Shown: positions 7,751-16,318 of the stretch, one piece after another
Position numbering within the stretch: the first letter of the stretch is position 1
Layout of the letters: every line of letters starts with the position of its first letter
Origin: Chloroflexota bacterium
GTDB lineage: Bacteria; Chloroflexota; UBA6077; SHYK01
Length of the DNA stretch: 62,523 nt
Assembly: GCA_035652535.1 (NCBI GenBank)
Contig: DASRDP010000010.1
Span: 1-62,523, forward strand
Direction: 5' to 3'
Notes under the pieces: model-generated
What the model was told of the DNA's origin: nothing
Databases searched by the model: none
Seen by the model: the letters and a program-made list of their open reading frames with translations, nothing else
Position numbers and translations under genes: made by a program

Positions 7751-9490
7751 GTGAGCCGGTGGCCGTTGCCGGCGGTGACCCGCCGGCGTTTTCTCCAGCT
7801 CGTGCCGGCGGCATTCGCGGCCGCCGCGTGCCAGCCACCGGCCATTTCCCAACCCCGCCCCGTGGGATCCGAGAGCTGGGAACAGCATCCCGGCGGGAGC
7901 ATAACGCTCGCGGTGGAGGCCGAGCCCCAAACACTCGTTCCCTCCGTCGGCGGGCCTCGATCGGATGCGGCACAGCACCTCTTCAACCTCGTGCACCAGT
8001 CGCTGGCTACCTACGATGACCAGGGTCGTCCCTCCCCCCGGGTAGCGCTCAGCCTTCCATCCCTCGAGAACGGCACGTGGAAGGTCTTCGACGACGGCAC
8101 CATGGAGACTGTCTGGACACTTCGGGACGACGTTCAGTGGCACGACGGCGAGCCACTGACCGCGGACGATGTCGTTTTCAGCTGGCGCGTGTTCAACGAC
8201 GCGGCCGTTCCGATCGGGTCGCGCAAGGTCGCACGCCTCATCGACGCGATCGATGCGCCCGATTCGCACACGGTGGTGATGCACTGGCGCGCGCGCTACG
8301 CGTTCGCCGATCAGATCACCGGAAACGATCTCACCCTGCTCCCGAGCCACCTCCTGGAGGCGTCGTATGACCTCAGGCGAGAGCAGCTTGCCGCGCACCC
8401 CTACTGGCGCGCGCAGTTCGTCGGTGTGGGACCGTTCCGCGTCGATCAATGGAGCAACGGGACGATCCGCCTCACGGCCTTCGACGCCTATTTTCTTGGG
8501 CGTCCGGTCCTCAACGCCATCACCGTTCGGTTTCTGCCCGACAGTAGTGCGGCGGTCGCGGCGCTCCTCGCTGGGGGAATTGACGTCATGCTTCCGCGCC
8601 GTGCCGTTCCGGGCGTGGTTCTGACCCTGCAGCAGCGCTGGCAGGATGCCCGAGACGGGACGTCGGCGGTGCTCCCGGGATATAGCTGGCTCTTTCTTGC
8701 GCCCCAGTTCAGTGGACCGCAGCCGGAGGACCTGCTGGACCTTCGGGTACGACAGGCCCTCGATTGCTCCCTGGATCGCGCTGCCATCGCGGAGGCGGTC
8801 ACGGGCGACCGCTCGCTGGCGTCCGATCTCTGGGTCCCATCTGCTGATCCGCAGTACGCGCTGCTCGGTCCGGACTACACGCCCACGGAGTACGACCCAG
8901 CGCGCGCACGGGATCTCTTTCGCGAGGCCGGATGGCGGCGGGAGTCCGCCGACGACGTCCTCGTGAAGCAGGGCAGGCGATTCGAGATCGAGCTGACCAC
9001 GCCCCCAGAGTTCGAGCGCACGAGCACCGCCGTGGCAGAGTTCTGGCGGGAGGCTGGGGTCGCGGTCCAGGTCAGCATCCTGAATCGTCCCGCACTCACG
9101 GACCGCGCCGGGCGCGCCGCCTATACCGGCGTGGAGCTGGCCGGCGCAACCCCCAGCCTGGCGCTGATCGAAGGGCGACTCAGCAGCTCCAACATTCCGC
9201 TTGCCGAGAACCAGTGGGTCGGAGCGAATCGCGGTCACTACGCCAGCACGAAGATCGACGAGCTGCTCGACCGCGTCTGGACGACCATCGACCCACAGGC
9301 GCGTGGCGCCGCCGAGCGCGAGCTTACCGCGCAGATCGCGTCTGAGCTTCCCATCCTGGGACTCCTGTTCTACCCGGCCATGGCGGCTGTTCGTTCGAAC
9401 GTCCGTGGAGTCAAATGGCCGCGCGCGCAAACGCCGACAGGATGGGCGTCGGCGACCTGGAACGCCCACGAGTGGAGCGCGGCTAGCTGA
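7751..9490 (+). CDS. ABC transporter substrate-binding lipoprotein, family 5 (peptide/nickel type)
   Basis: About 579 residues. The N-terminus carries a twin-arginine-like TRRRFLQL followed by a hydrophobic stretch ending in AAAC, a lipobox, so it is probably exported by Tat and lipidated. The mature part has SBP_bac_5 hallmarks: DGTMETVWTLRDDVQWHDG, then LTADDVVFSW and later VGPFRVDQW, with a C-terminal AELPILGL-like segment. Family members bind oligopeptides, nickel or other solutes. No permease or ATPase gene is adjacent, so it is an orphan binding protein. GTG 7751 is preferred (GAAGGAG just upstream, Tat motif near the N-terminus); ATG 7703 is an alternative but sits in the palindrome. 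It overlaps the convergent polB end by 8 bp. Confidence 0.85.
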   Translation: MSRWPLPAVTRRRFLQLVPAAFAAAACQPPAISQPRPVGSESWEQHPGGSITLAVEAEPQTLVPSVGGPRSDAAQHLFNLVHQSLATYDDQGRPSPRVALSLPSLENGTWKVFDDGTMETVWTLRDDVQWHDGEPLTADDVVFSWRVFNDAAVPIGSRKVARLIDAIDAPDSHTVVMHWRARYAFADQITGNDLTLLPSHLLEASYDLRREQLAAHPYWRAQFVGVGPFRVDQWSNGTIRLTAFDAYFLGRPVLNAITVRFLPDSSAAVAALLAGGIDVMLPRRAVPGVVLTLQQRWQDARDGTSAVLPGYSWLFLAPQFSGPQPEDLLDLRVRQALDCSLDRAAIAEAVTGDRSLASDLWVPSADPQYALLGPDYTPTEYDPARARDLFREAGWRRESADDVLVKQGRRFEIELTTPPEFERTSTAVAEFWREAGVAVQVSILNRPALTDRAGRAAYTGVELAGATPSLALIEGRLSSSNIPLAENQWVGANRGHYASTKIDELLDRVWTTIDPQARGAAERELTAQIASELPILGLLFYPAMAAVRSNVRGVKWPRAQTPTGWASATWNAHEWSAAS

Positions 9491-11951
9491 GGGCAGGCTC
9501 CTGTTGGTTCTCGGCCGCGAGCCCCTCGGCCTCTGCTTCATCGGCGGTGTCTGGTTCCCGATCCGTCACGCATAGGGGCTGGATGGTCGCGAGCGGGGCG
9601 TCAAAAAGGCCTTCGGATTCGCTGAACAGGGCCTCCAGATCCTCCGGTCGAAATGCCTTGTCCAGCCGCTGACAGCAGGTGGTTCGCAGTCGATTGATGT
9701 AGAAGTCGGCATCGTAGTCCGGTTCCCCGCCGGGTTGAAGGAGCTTCTTGGCCCCTTTCGCCTGGTAGTAGCGGATGCGCTCTCCAGGCCGCCATCCCGT
9801 GTGACCGGCCGCGAGATACACCTCGTACGGCTCCTCCCGTCGCTTGGCCTTGGCATACGTCTGCGGGGCCTTGGTGAGGGGCATCGAGACGCAGAGGGCC
9901 GCCGCGGGGACGCGGTGCGCCCGAAGATCGGCGCACGTCGAACGGTACAGCGCGCGGACCGACTCGAATTCGCCGCGAAGGACGTGCATGATGACCCGCG
10001 ACAGGAACTCCTGAATGAACGGCTCGGTCTTGGCCGAACGAAATGCAACGCCAACCAGCCGAACGGGGTCGCGCTGGCGGAATCCTTGCTGCGCTTCCGA
10101 GTCGTAGTCGAGGAGCGCGTAGTTCTTTTCGAGATAGCTGTACATCGCCCGATAGCGGCCGTCGTGCTCCACTTGAATCCCCGTCGGCATTGCTCGGGCC
10201 ACGTCCTCGATGAGGGCAAGCTCATCGTCGTGGGTCCAGGTACCGCCTTGTGGATGCGGCGGCATGCTGAACAGCACGCCGTCCGTATCGGCCTCGATGA
10301 GCGTCGCCCCGCGGGTCCGAAGCTCGTCCAGAAGGAGGCGGAGGATCTCTCGCCCACGCGCCGTGACGCGCTCGGCGGCCGCGGTATCGCAGAACAGGGC
10401 GAAGCTGGCGCCGAGGCTCCCGTAGAACGAGTTGATGAGCACCTTCATGGCGGACTGCATCGCGTCGTGGAAGGCGCGCGCGTCGTCCGCGCCTTCGCCG
10501 CGCGCAGCCCGCTTGTGCATAAGCCGTAGCGTGGTCAGCTCCTCTAACAGCCCGAGGAACGCGCCGATTTCGTCGTTTGCGGGCCCGATGCGGTCGGCCA
10601 GCATGATGCTCGGGTAAAGGGATGCGACGTCCGCCTTGACCACGTTGCCGATGATTCCCGTCGTAAAGAGGCCGGTCGCCCCGCCCGCGAAGGTGCCGGA
10701 CGCGCGCCCGATCGGAAGCGAGTGGCCCGCGGCGACGTAGGCGCGCACCAAGAGCGGCTCGATCAGCCCTTGGCCGGTCCCTGCCGTGGCGATGCGCTCG
10801 AACGGCTTGGGCACCATGGACGCGAGGGCGAAGGCGGGCGCGAGCAGAATCTGCGAGAGCCGGTCCACCTCTTCCACGTCGTCCATGCAGTACCGCCGCA
10901 CTCGCTCGGGGTCCTGCTGGAAGACGTTCCAGATCTCGGCCCCATCGACGTACTCCCGGTCGTCCATCGCGATGCCGAAATAGCGCGCGGCCTCCTTCAA
11001 GCCGCTGCTGCGAAGATCACGCTGGATGGCGCTGTAACGGCGCGTAGCATGGAGGGTGTCGATGATCTCGCGCCCCGCGAGGCTGTAGCGCGTGAACGGT
11101 TGGTTCGCGGCGCCGATCTTCACGGTGTCTCGGCTCTCGAAGAACTCGGAACCGTCGCGTCCAAGAGGGAGGGGCACTCCGAGGGTCTGGGCACGCTTGA
11201 TCAAGAACCGAATGTCGAAGTCGAAAATGTTGTGGTTCTCGATGACGTCCGGATCCCGCTCGCGGATGATGGCGACCAGTCGCCGAATCAGCTCGGCTTC
11301 GTCCATCTCCGCCGTGTCGAGAAGCATCGCAAAGCCGTCCGAATCCTTGATCGAGACCATGAAGATCCGGTCTTGCCCAACGCCGAGTCCGGTGGTCTCG
11401 AAATCGAACTGCAGGCGGCGGATGTCGGCATAGGTCATTCCCCCGTAGTACGTCCGCCCCGTGATCGTGAGGTACTGCTCAACCACCGGACGAACGTACA
11501 TCAGCTCCGAGATCGGCTCTTCTAGGCTGCCATCGTCGTGGCGCCGATGGATCGTGTCCACGATCTGCTGCTCGACCGCGTCGAGCTGGTCAGTCAAGAC
11601 GAGGTACTGGAAGGTGTTTGCGCCGCGGAGTCGGACCAGGCCTACAGACCCATCCGGCACAGACGGGGTGGATTCGAGCGCTTCTGGACCGAGGTCGACA
11701 ACCGGGAGGCCGTCCGCCAGCTCTCGGTGCGCGAGGAAGAACCAGTTGGGGAACCGCTCCTCTTCGCAGACGACCTCACCACCCACTCGCCGCCACACGC
11801 GTGCCTTGCCGTGGCGACTGGCGGCGACGGAAACGATCCCCGGCGTGTCGTCGCGACCGAAGAGGAGGGATCGCCGGTCGGAGCCCGTTGTCGGGACAGC
11901 CTCGGACAGGCGCTCAGCCGTCATCCCGCGCTCATATTCGGGACGGGCCAT
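9483..11951 (-). CDS. polB: Family B DNA polymerase
   Basis: About 822 residues with both 3'-5' exonuclease and polymerase domains. Numbering from a TTG nine nt upstream: Exo I is DFETTGL (186-192), Exo II NHNIFDFD (242-249), Exo III YCMDD (357-361); polymerase motif A is DVASLYPSIM (444-453), motif B KVLINSFYGSLG (506-517) and motif C EADTDGV (556-562). All catalytic acids are present, so it should be an active proofreading enzyme. In bacteria such polymerases usually serve repair, restart or translesion synthesis beside PolC/DnaE. It is somewhat longer than E. coli Pol II (783 residues). ATG 11951 is chosen over TTG 11960. It has no replication neighbours here. Confidence 0.93.
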   Translation of the reverse strand: MARPEYERGMTAERLSEAVPTTGSDRRSLLFGRDDTPGIVSVAASRHGKARVWRRVGGEVVCEEERFPNWFFLAHRELADGLPVVDLGPEALESTPSVPDGSVGLVRLRGANTFQYLVLTDQLDAVEQQIVDTIHRRHDDGSLEEPISELMYVRPVVEQYLTITGRTYYGGMTYADIRRLQFDFETTGLGVGQDRIFMVSIKDSDGFAMLLDTAEMDEAELIRRLVAIIRERDPDVIENHNIFDFDIRFLIKRAQTLGVPLPLGRDGSEFFESRDTVKIGAANQPFTRYSLAGREIIDTLHATRRYSAIQRDLRSSGLKEAARYFGIAMDDREYVDGAEIWNVFQQDPERVRRYCMDDVEEVDRLSQILLAPAFALASMVPKPFERIATAGTGQGLIEPLLVRAYVAAGHSLPIGRASGTFAGGATGLFTTGIIGNVVKADVASLYPSIMLADRIGPANDEIGAFLGLLEELTTLRLMHKRAARGEGADDARAFHDAMQSAMKVLINSFYGSLGASFALFCDTAAAERVTARGREILRLLLDELRTRGATLIEADTDGVLFSMPPHPQGGTWTHDDELALIEDVARAMPTGIQVEHDGRYRAMYSYLEKNYALLDYDSEAQQGFRQRDPVRLVGVAFRSAKTEPFIQEFLSRVIMHVLRGEFESVRALYRSTCADLRAHRVPAAALCVSMPLTKAPQTYAKAKRREEPYEVYLAAGHTGWRPGERIRYYQAKGAKKLLQPGGEPDYDADFYINRLRTTCCQRLDKAFRPEDLEALFSESEGLFDAPLATIQPLCVTDREPDTADEAEAEGLAAENQQEPALS

Positions 11952-12014
11952 GACCGTCAACAGGATTGGGAAGCGCGCGCGACAGTGGTGATGTCTCCCG
12001 TGCTGATCTCATGC

Positions 12015-12377
12015 TCAGGATACGAGTTGCTCGATGACGCGGAGTAGCTGGAGCGGGCTGAACGGTTTGGTCAGATACTCGTCTGCCCCCGCGGCGAACC
12101 CCGCCTCGCGCTCGGACGGCTGCGCGGCGCTGGTGAGCATGACCACGGCGGTCGATCGCAGGTCCTCGTCGCTCTTGATTCGCCGGCAGACTTCGAGCCC
12201 GTCCATCACCGGCATCTGAACGTCGAGGAGGGCGAGCTTCGGTCGCTCTGATCGCGCAAGCGCGAGCGCCTCACCGCCGTCACTCGCTTCGATGATCTCG
12301 TAGTCCTCACTGGCGAGGGTGGCCGCGACCAGGAGACGCAGGCTCGGCTCGTCGTCAGCTATGAGCAGCTTGTGCAT
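12015..12377 (-). CDS. Single-domain response regulator
   Basis: 120-residue receiver with DDE at 8-10, phospho-acceptor Asp52 (LALLDVQMP), switch Thr/Ser (MLTSA, 80-84) and Lys104 (LTKPFSP). No output domain. It lies 24 nt downstream of the class III cyclase and appears to be the third gene of an operon with the GntR-receiver-receiver protein. A CheY-like role in controlling the cyclase or relaying phosphate in this operon is a reasonable guess, but no kinase is adjacent. Confidence 0.88.
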   Translation of the reverse strand: MHKLLIADDEPSLRLLVAATLASEDYEIIEASDGGEALALARSERPKLALLDVQMPVMDGLEVCRRIKSDEDLRSTAVVMLTSAAQPSEREAGFAAGADEYLTKPFSPLQLLRVIEQLVS

Positions 12378-12401
12378 CCGAAGATCCTTCGTTGGATTGC
12401 G

Positions 12402-13142
12402 TCACCCTGTGCTCCCAAACCGCAGCCGATAGAGCGAGAGGGCCCCGACGCGCCCTCGAATGGGCCGCGTTCCCAAGAGATCGGCGGAAACCTGGTCGGA
12501 CACCGCGTGGTACGCCGATTCCGACAGCAGGACTTCACTGGCCCCGGCGACCTGTGCGAGGCGCGCCGCCACGTTGACGGGGTCGCCAATGATTCCCAGC
12601 TCGCACCGCTCGGGGGGACCCATCGTCCCAACGACGACGCGGCCGGAGCACAGCGCCACGCCAACCTCGAGGCGGAACCCCCACTCGTTGGCCCGCCGGC
12701 GATTGAGCCCCTCATTGGCGCCAATAACGCCGATCGCCGCGGCGAGGGCACGCGATGAGTGATCGGGCGCGTCAGCCCACGCGCCGAAGGTGGCGAAGAG
12801 TCCGTCTCCGAGGAACTTCTCCACGGTGCCGCCGCACCGCACCACCGCCCGCACGACCACCCGAAAGTGCTCATTCAGGACGGTCAGCAGTTGATCTGGG
12901 TCGGATTCGAGCCGTTCCGCGATCGCCGTGAAACCGCGGATATCGGAGAAGAGAATGGTCGACTCGCGAACGCGCGTTTCCGGAAGCGATGGCGCGAACA
13001 CGTCCAGCGGAACGGGGACCAGCCGCTCGTACGCGCGCCGAAGCGCATTCATCCGCGCGACATCGCGGGCGAAAAGCAGCGTTTGGGCGTGCGACGTCCC
13101 TCCGGAGTCGCCGTACGACACGCGGTTGTCGGGCTTGGCCAC
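12402..13142 (-). CDS. Class III adenylate/guanylate cyclase
   Basis: 246 residues with a short N-terminal region and one CHD catalytic domain (about 58-240). Metal-binding aspartates are Asp67 (FSDIRGF) and Asp113 (LGDGLFA); a Lys109 in VEKFLGDG fits the purine-recognition lysine of adenylate cyclases, with Asp187 and the transition-state pair Asn190 and Arg194 in GDPVNVAARL. So the active site is complete and probably makes cAMP as a homodimer. There is no membrane segment or HAMP. Start is GTG 13142 with GGAGAGG about 4 nt upstream. It lies between the GntR-REC-REC gene (51 nt) and a receiver (24 nt), which suggests two-component control of nucleotide synthesis. Confidence 0.88.
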   Translation of the reverse strand: MAKPDNRVSYGDSGGTSHAQTLLFARDVARMNALRRAYERLVPVPLDVFAPSLPETRVRESTILFSDIRGFTAIAERLESDPDQLLTVLNEHFRVVVRAVVRCGGTVEKFLGDGLFATFGAWADAPDHSSRALAAAIGVIGANEGLNRRRANEWGFRLEVGVALCSGRVVVGTMGPPERCELGIIGDPVNVAARLAQVAGASEVLLSESAYHAVSDQVSADLLGTRPIRGRVGALSLYRLRFGSTG

Positions 13143-13193
13143 GCGGCCTCTCCGAGGGCGGGACGGATCTCAATTCGAATCGGGCCCGCCGCA

Positions 13194-14195
13194 TCATACC
13201 ATGGAAGTCGCTGGCATCGGAGAGCGGCGCAGCTCGAGCGACGCGCGGACGCCTTCGCGGTCGAACGGCTTCGTGAGCACGGTAAAAGCCCCCCCGAGAC
13301 GGATGACGTCCTCGGGAAATGCCGTGACGATGACGACGGCCGTAGACGGGTTGGCTTCAGCAATCGTAGCTGCCAGCTCGGGGCCGCCTCCCGGCATGCG
13401 CACGTCGAGAAAGATGTGGCTGAAGGGATGCTCCCGTAACGCGAGCAATGCTTGCCCTCCGGTCGACGCCTCCGACACGTCGTATCCGAAGCGCTCGATA
13501 TACCCCCGCAGGAGCTGACGGACGTCTGGGTCGTCATCCACCACCAGCACCTTGTGGGGATGGCGACCGGAGATCGCCTGCCGCCGATTCTCCGCTCGCC
13601 CGCGACCGAGGAGGCCGGCATGCTCGATGACGGACTCGATGTGGTGACGCTGAAAGGGCTTCGTCACGATCAGCACCGGACACTCCGGGCGTCCATGGAG
13701 GTCTCTGAGATCCTCAGGGAACGCGGTCACCGCGGCGATAGGCAGGTTAGGCCACCGCTTGCTCACAGTGCGAATGAATTCCACGCCGTCCGTTGTGGAC
13801 GGCATTCGTACGTCGCTCAGGACGAGGCCGATCCGGGGGTTCCTCTCGAGGGCTGCGATGCCTGCTTCGGGTCCATTGGCTTCAATGACGCCGCAGCCAC
13901 AATCTTTGATGTGCTCCCGGAGGAGCGTACGGACCGCGGCCTCATCGTCGACCACGAGGACTTCGGTACTTGGTCCGGTTTGAACGAAGGTGCCCCGTCC
14001 ATGCTGGAGCGAGATGAACCCGTCGTCGGCAAGGGCCGTCAGCGCATGGCGGAGGGTCATCGGAGCCACCCCGAAGGCGACGCTCAGCTCGGCATGGCTC
14101 GGGAGCTGTTGGCCAGGCGGCCACACCTCATCGATGATCTTGCGGCGGATCTCTTCGTAGACTCGCCGGGATCGAGGCCCCAATCGACGAGGCAC
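13194..14195 (-). CDS. GntR-type winged helix fused to two receiver domains
   Basis: 333 residues. Residues 8-72 form a GntR-family winged helix (VYEEIRRKI, PGQQLPSHAEL, VAPMTLRHAL, GRGTFV). Instead of the usual FCD or UTRA ligand domain, two complete receivers follow: REC1 (78-190; Asp128 in LSDVRMP, Lys179) and REC2 (215-322; Asp264 in FLDVRMP, Lys309). All phosphorylation residues are present in both. Most response regulators put the receiver first and the DNA-binding domain last, so this order is unusual. It heads an apparent operon with a cyclase and a receiver, and repeated CGTAACA motifs lie directly upstream, suggesting autoregulation. The protein is probably a phosphorylation-controlled transcription factor. 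Confidence 0.85.
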   Translation of the reverse strand: MPRRLGPRSRRVYEEIRRKIIDEVWPPGQQLPSHAELSVAFGVAPMTLRHALTALADDGFISLQHGRGTFVQTGPSTEVLVVDDEAAVRTLLREHIKDCGCGVIEANGPEAGIAALERNPRIGLVLSDVRMPSTTDGVEFIRTVSKRWPNLPIAAVTAFPEDLRDLHGRPECPVLIVTKPFQRHHIESVIEHAGLLGRGRAENRRQAISGRHPHKVLVVDDDPDVRQLLRGYIERFGYDVSEASTGGQALLALREHPFSHIFLDVRMPGGGPELAATIAEANPSTAVVIVTAFPEDVIRLGGAFTVLTKPFDREGVRASLELRRSPMPATSMV

Positions 14196-14226
14196 CGGCC
14201 ATCCCCCCGCACAAGGGTCGCACTAT

Positions 14227-14243
14227 CGTAACATAACGTAACA
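14227..14243 (-). promoter_or_regulatory. Tandem heptamer, candidate operator upstream of the GntR-receiver gene
   Basis: CGTAACA occurs twice, at 14227-14233 and 14237-14243, with a 10-bp period, i.e. one helical turn, 32 nt before the gene start. A related GTAAC occurs again near 14264. Same-face direct repeats suit cooperative binding by a response regulator. AT content is locally high. No footprint evidence; inferred from repetition and position. Confidence 0.4.
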
Positions 14244-14283
14244 GAACGCTAGTATGGTAGCAGGTAACGCCGCGCGTTGCTCG

Positions 14284-14718
14284 CTACGAGCCGCGAAGCT
14301 CGAAGAAGTGTTGTCGATGATACTCCTGAACGCGCGCGACGAGATCGCTGTATCCGTACATTTCTCGAACGATAGTTTCTCCCACCATTACCACAGCGTC
14401 GAAACCCGCGCCCGTCTCTTCGATGGTCACACCTGAGGCTCGCATCTGGTCCAGATCCCGGCCCACGGTGCGCAGGAGCTCGGCTGAGCCATAACGGAAC
14501 ATGCCCTCGGCCAGGCCGCGGTGCATGCGGGCTGCGGCTCGAAGCGCCTCGATGGCCGATCGATCGTAGTGCTGAGTCGCGCGCGCCCCGCGGCCATCGT
14601 CCCAGGAGACCTCGATCGATTCGGGGCCCTCGACAATTCGGATCGCATGCGCGTTGATGTCGTCCAGAAAGCGTCCGAGGGCCCGAAGGGTGTCCGAGTA
14701 CTCGCCGGGCGTCAGCAC
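14284..14718 (-). CDS. Small conserved protein, paralogue of the product at 44036-44485
   Basis: 144 residues, soluble, family not recognised. It shares a clear pattern with the 149-residue protein at 44036-44485: ML..GEY.D.LRA.G..LD at the start, VSW followed by DGRGA (here) or GDGE (paralogue), Y.R, LR..AR..R, then LRT.G..LD in the middle. The C-terminus (VMVGETIVREMYGYSDL) differs. A good ribosome site (GGAGGA-like) precedes ATG 14718. It lies upstream of the GntR-receiver operon, while its paralogue lies upstream of a universal stress protein, hinting at a regulatory or stress role. Function unknown. Confidence 0.6.
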   Translation of the reverse strand: MLTPGEYSDTLRALGRFLDDINAHAIRIVEGPESIEVSWDDGRGARATQHYDRSAIEALRAAARMHRGLAEGMFRYGSAELLRTVGRDLDQMRASGVTIEETGAGFDAVVMVGETIVREMYGYSDLVARVQEYHRQHFFELRGS

Positions 14719-14742
14719 AGTGTTCCTCCATCCTCCGCGGAC

Positions 14743-15285
14743 TCAGGCGCCCGGGAGCACCCTGCGTACGGCGCGATAGACCCAAATGGCGCTTACGACG
14801 CTGAAGAGGAGCGGCGCAAGCAGCGCGACGAGGAAGAATGGACGGTCAACCTGGGGCTCGCTCAGCCATGCGACCAGGAGCTGCCCCACGGTTCCAAGGG
14901 CAAAGACACCGAAATATCCCATGGCGGCAGAGCGGGCGCCAATGCGATCCACAACCTTGAGCCAGCCGCGCCACGAGAGGAAGTCACGGGGACGAAACCG
15001 CTGATAGACTCGCGCGTGCTCGCGCGCGGCGCGCAGCTGCGCTTCCCAGAGCCCAGGCGTGCTGGCGAGGGCGGCGAGGGACAGCGAGATCGCGGCGAGG
15101 GTCAGGGCCTCCACCGCCCCGCGCATACGCAACGCGGCCGCCGGCAAAGCCCCGAAAAGCGAGACCGCGATGCACGCGGCTACTGCGTAGAGGGAGACGC
15201 GTCCTCGTCCCCCGTGGAGAAAGCTCCAGCCGGCGTACAGGGCGAACGCCAGGATCAGGACCGTGACGATTCGGCTCGGGTCCAC
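14743..15285 (-). CDS. Hypothetical integral membrane protein
   Basis: 180 residues starting at GTG 15285. Four hydrophobic segments are visible (about 6-22, 33-52, 60-75 and a pair at 122-170), with a basic cytoplasmic-looking loop between (QLRAAREHARVYQRFRPRD). No recognised domain. It ends 24 nt before the small conserved protein and probably shares a transcript with it. Function unknown. Confidence 0.55.
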   Translation of the reverse strand: MDPSRIVTVLILAFALYAGWSFLHGGRGRVSLYAVAACIAVSLFGALPAAALRMRGAVEALTLAAISLSLAALASTPGLWEAQLRAAREHARVYQRFRPRDFLSWRGWLKVVDRIGARSAAMGYFGVFALGTVGQLLVAWLSEPQVDRPFFLVALLAPLLFSVVSAIWVYRAVRRVLPGA

Positions 15286-15388
15286 TGGTGGGCCGCAATC
15301 TCATCTCGTTCCGCGACCGTCCCGGTCACGCGGATGCGCCCCGCCACCCGACGCGCCGCTGTCGGAACGTCGCCGGCGGCCGTCCGGC

Positions 15389-16213
15389 TCAACGAGCGTG
15401 CGGTAGATCTGAGCGTTCGCTCACGTCGATGAGCACGCCGTCCGGATCCGCGAGATGGAAACTCCCGTGGCGGCACCGCGCGAACAGCTCGTATCGCACC
15501 TCGCCTTCCGCGTATCCGTGGAGGGGTGACGGCGCCAGACCCGGGTTCTCCGCAACCATGGCGTCGAGGTCACGCTCGAACTGCGCGAGGCTCTCCACTT
15601 CAAAGCCAATGTGGTCAAGCGCCGGGCGCTCGATGCCGGTTCCAGCGAAGTCGGAGATCTTCCAGGGCGCCACCACGAGGGTGACGGTCCCGTCCGTCAG
15701 GCTGTAGGTCGGATCGTCCGGATCCCTGGGCAATGGGGTGAGGTCGAAGACCTCCGCATAGAAGCGAGCGAGGAGCGCGGGGTCCACCGTGCGAAGCTGA
15801 AGGTGGCTGATTCGGCGAGGATTTCGCGCGTCGATCTTCTCGGCATAGAGCCCGCCGCGGTTCTCCATTCCCTCCTGGGACAGGTCGAACACGTTGCCGA
15901 GGGGGTCATGCGTGCTGATGCCGGCGAATGGCCGATTGCTGGGCCGCTTCAACAGCTCGACGGTCGGAAAGTCGTCTCTGAGGCGCGACGCAATCTCATC
16001 GACGCTCTCCACCTCGAATCCGAAATGGTCCAGCCCTGCCTGGCGTCCGGCTTTGCGCGGGTTGATGTTCAGCCCCACGTAGCCGTCCGAAACGGTGACG
16101 GCCCGCGCCGCCTGCGTCTCGGCCATGCGCATGCCGAACAGGGTCGCATAGAAGGCGCCGAGTCGCTGGAAATCGTTGCTGACGATCGCCATGTGCTTCA
16201 GTTTGGCGGACAC
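15389..16213 (-). CDS. VOC family (glyoxalase/extradiol dioxygenase-like) two-module protein
   Basis: 274 residues made of two vicinal-oxygen-chelate modules (about 5-120 and 135-255). The first begins KLKHMAIVSNDFQRLGAFY with a His metal ligand, followed by LDHFGFEVES; the second has ISHLQLRTVDPALLARFYAEVF and LDHIGFEVES. The pattern fits catechol 2,3-dioxygenase-like or lactoylglutathione-lyase-like proteins. Start is GTG 16213, with GGAGGG 5 nt upstream; longer frames are unlikely. The second module lacks a clear complete ligand set at its end (VSERSD follows VLIDV). Substrate unknown. Confidence 0.82.
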   Translation of the reverse strand: MSAKLKHMAIVSNDFQRLGAFYATLFGMRMAETQAARAVTVSDGYVGLNINPRKAGRQAGLDHFGFEVESVDEIASRLRDDFPTVELLKRPSNRPFAGISTHDPLGNVFDLSQEGMENRGGLYAEKIDARNPRRISHLQLRTVDPALLARFYAEVFDLTPLPRDPDDPTYSLTDGTVTLVVAPWKISDFAGTGIERPALDHIGFEVESLAQFERDLDAMVAENPGLAPSPLHGYAEGEVRYELFARCRHGSFHLADPDGVLIDVSERSDLPHAR

Positions 16214-16318
16214 GAGACCCTCCTTCCCCGCTACCGGACCTGCGAGCACTATCCTACCGGCCGCGAGAGCGCCGGCCCGCGGCGGCTCACGCGCCCGAAT
16301 CGCACAACCGTCGGTGCG

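Noticed and set aside
7670-9541. Long minus-strand frame of 623 codons
   Set aside because: Antisense to the substrate-binding lipoprotein; its product is Arg-rich without any family features.
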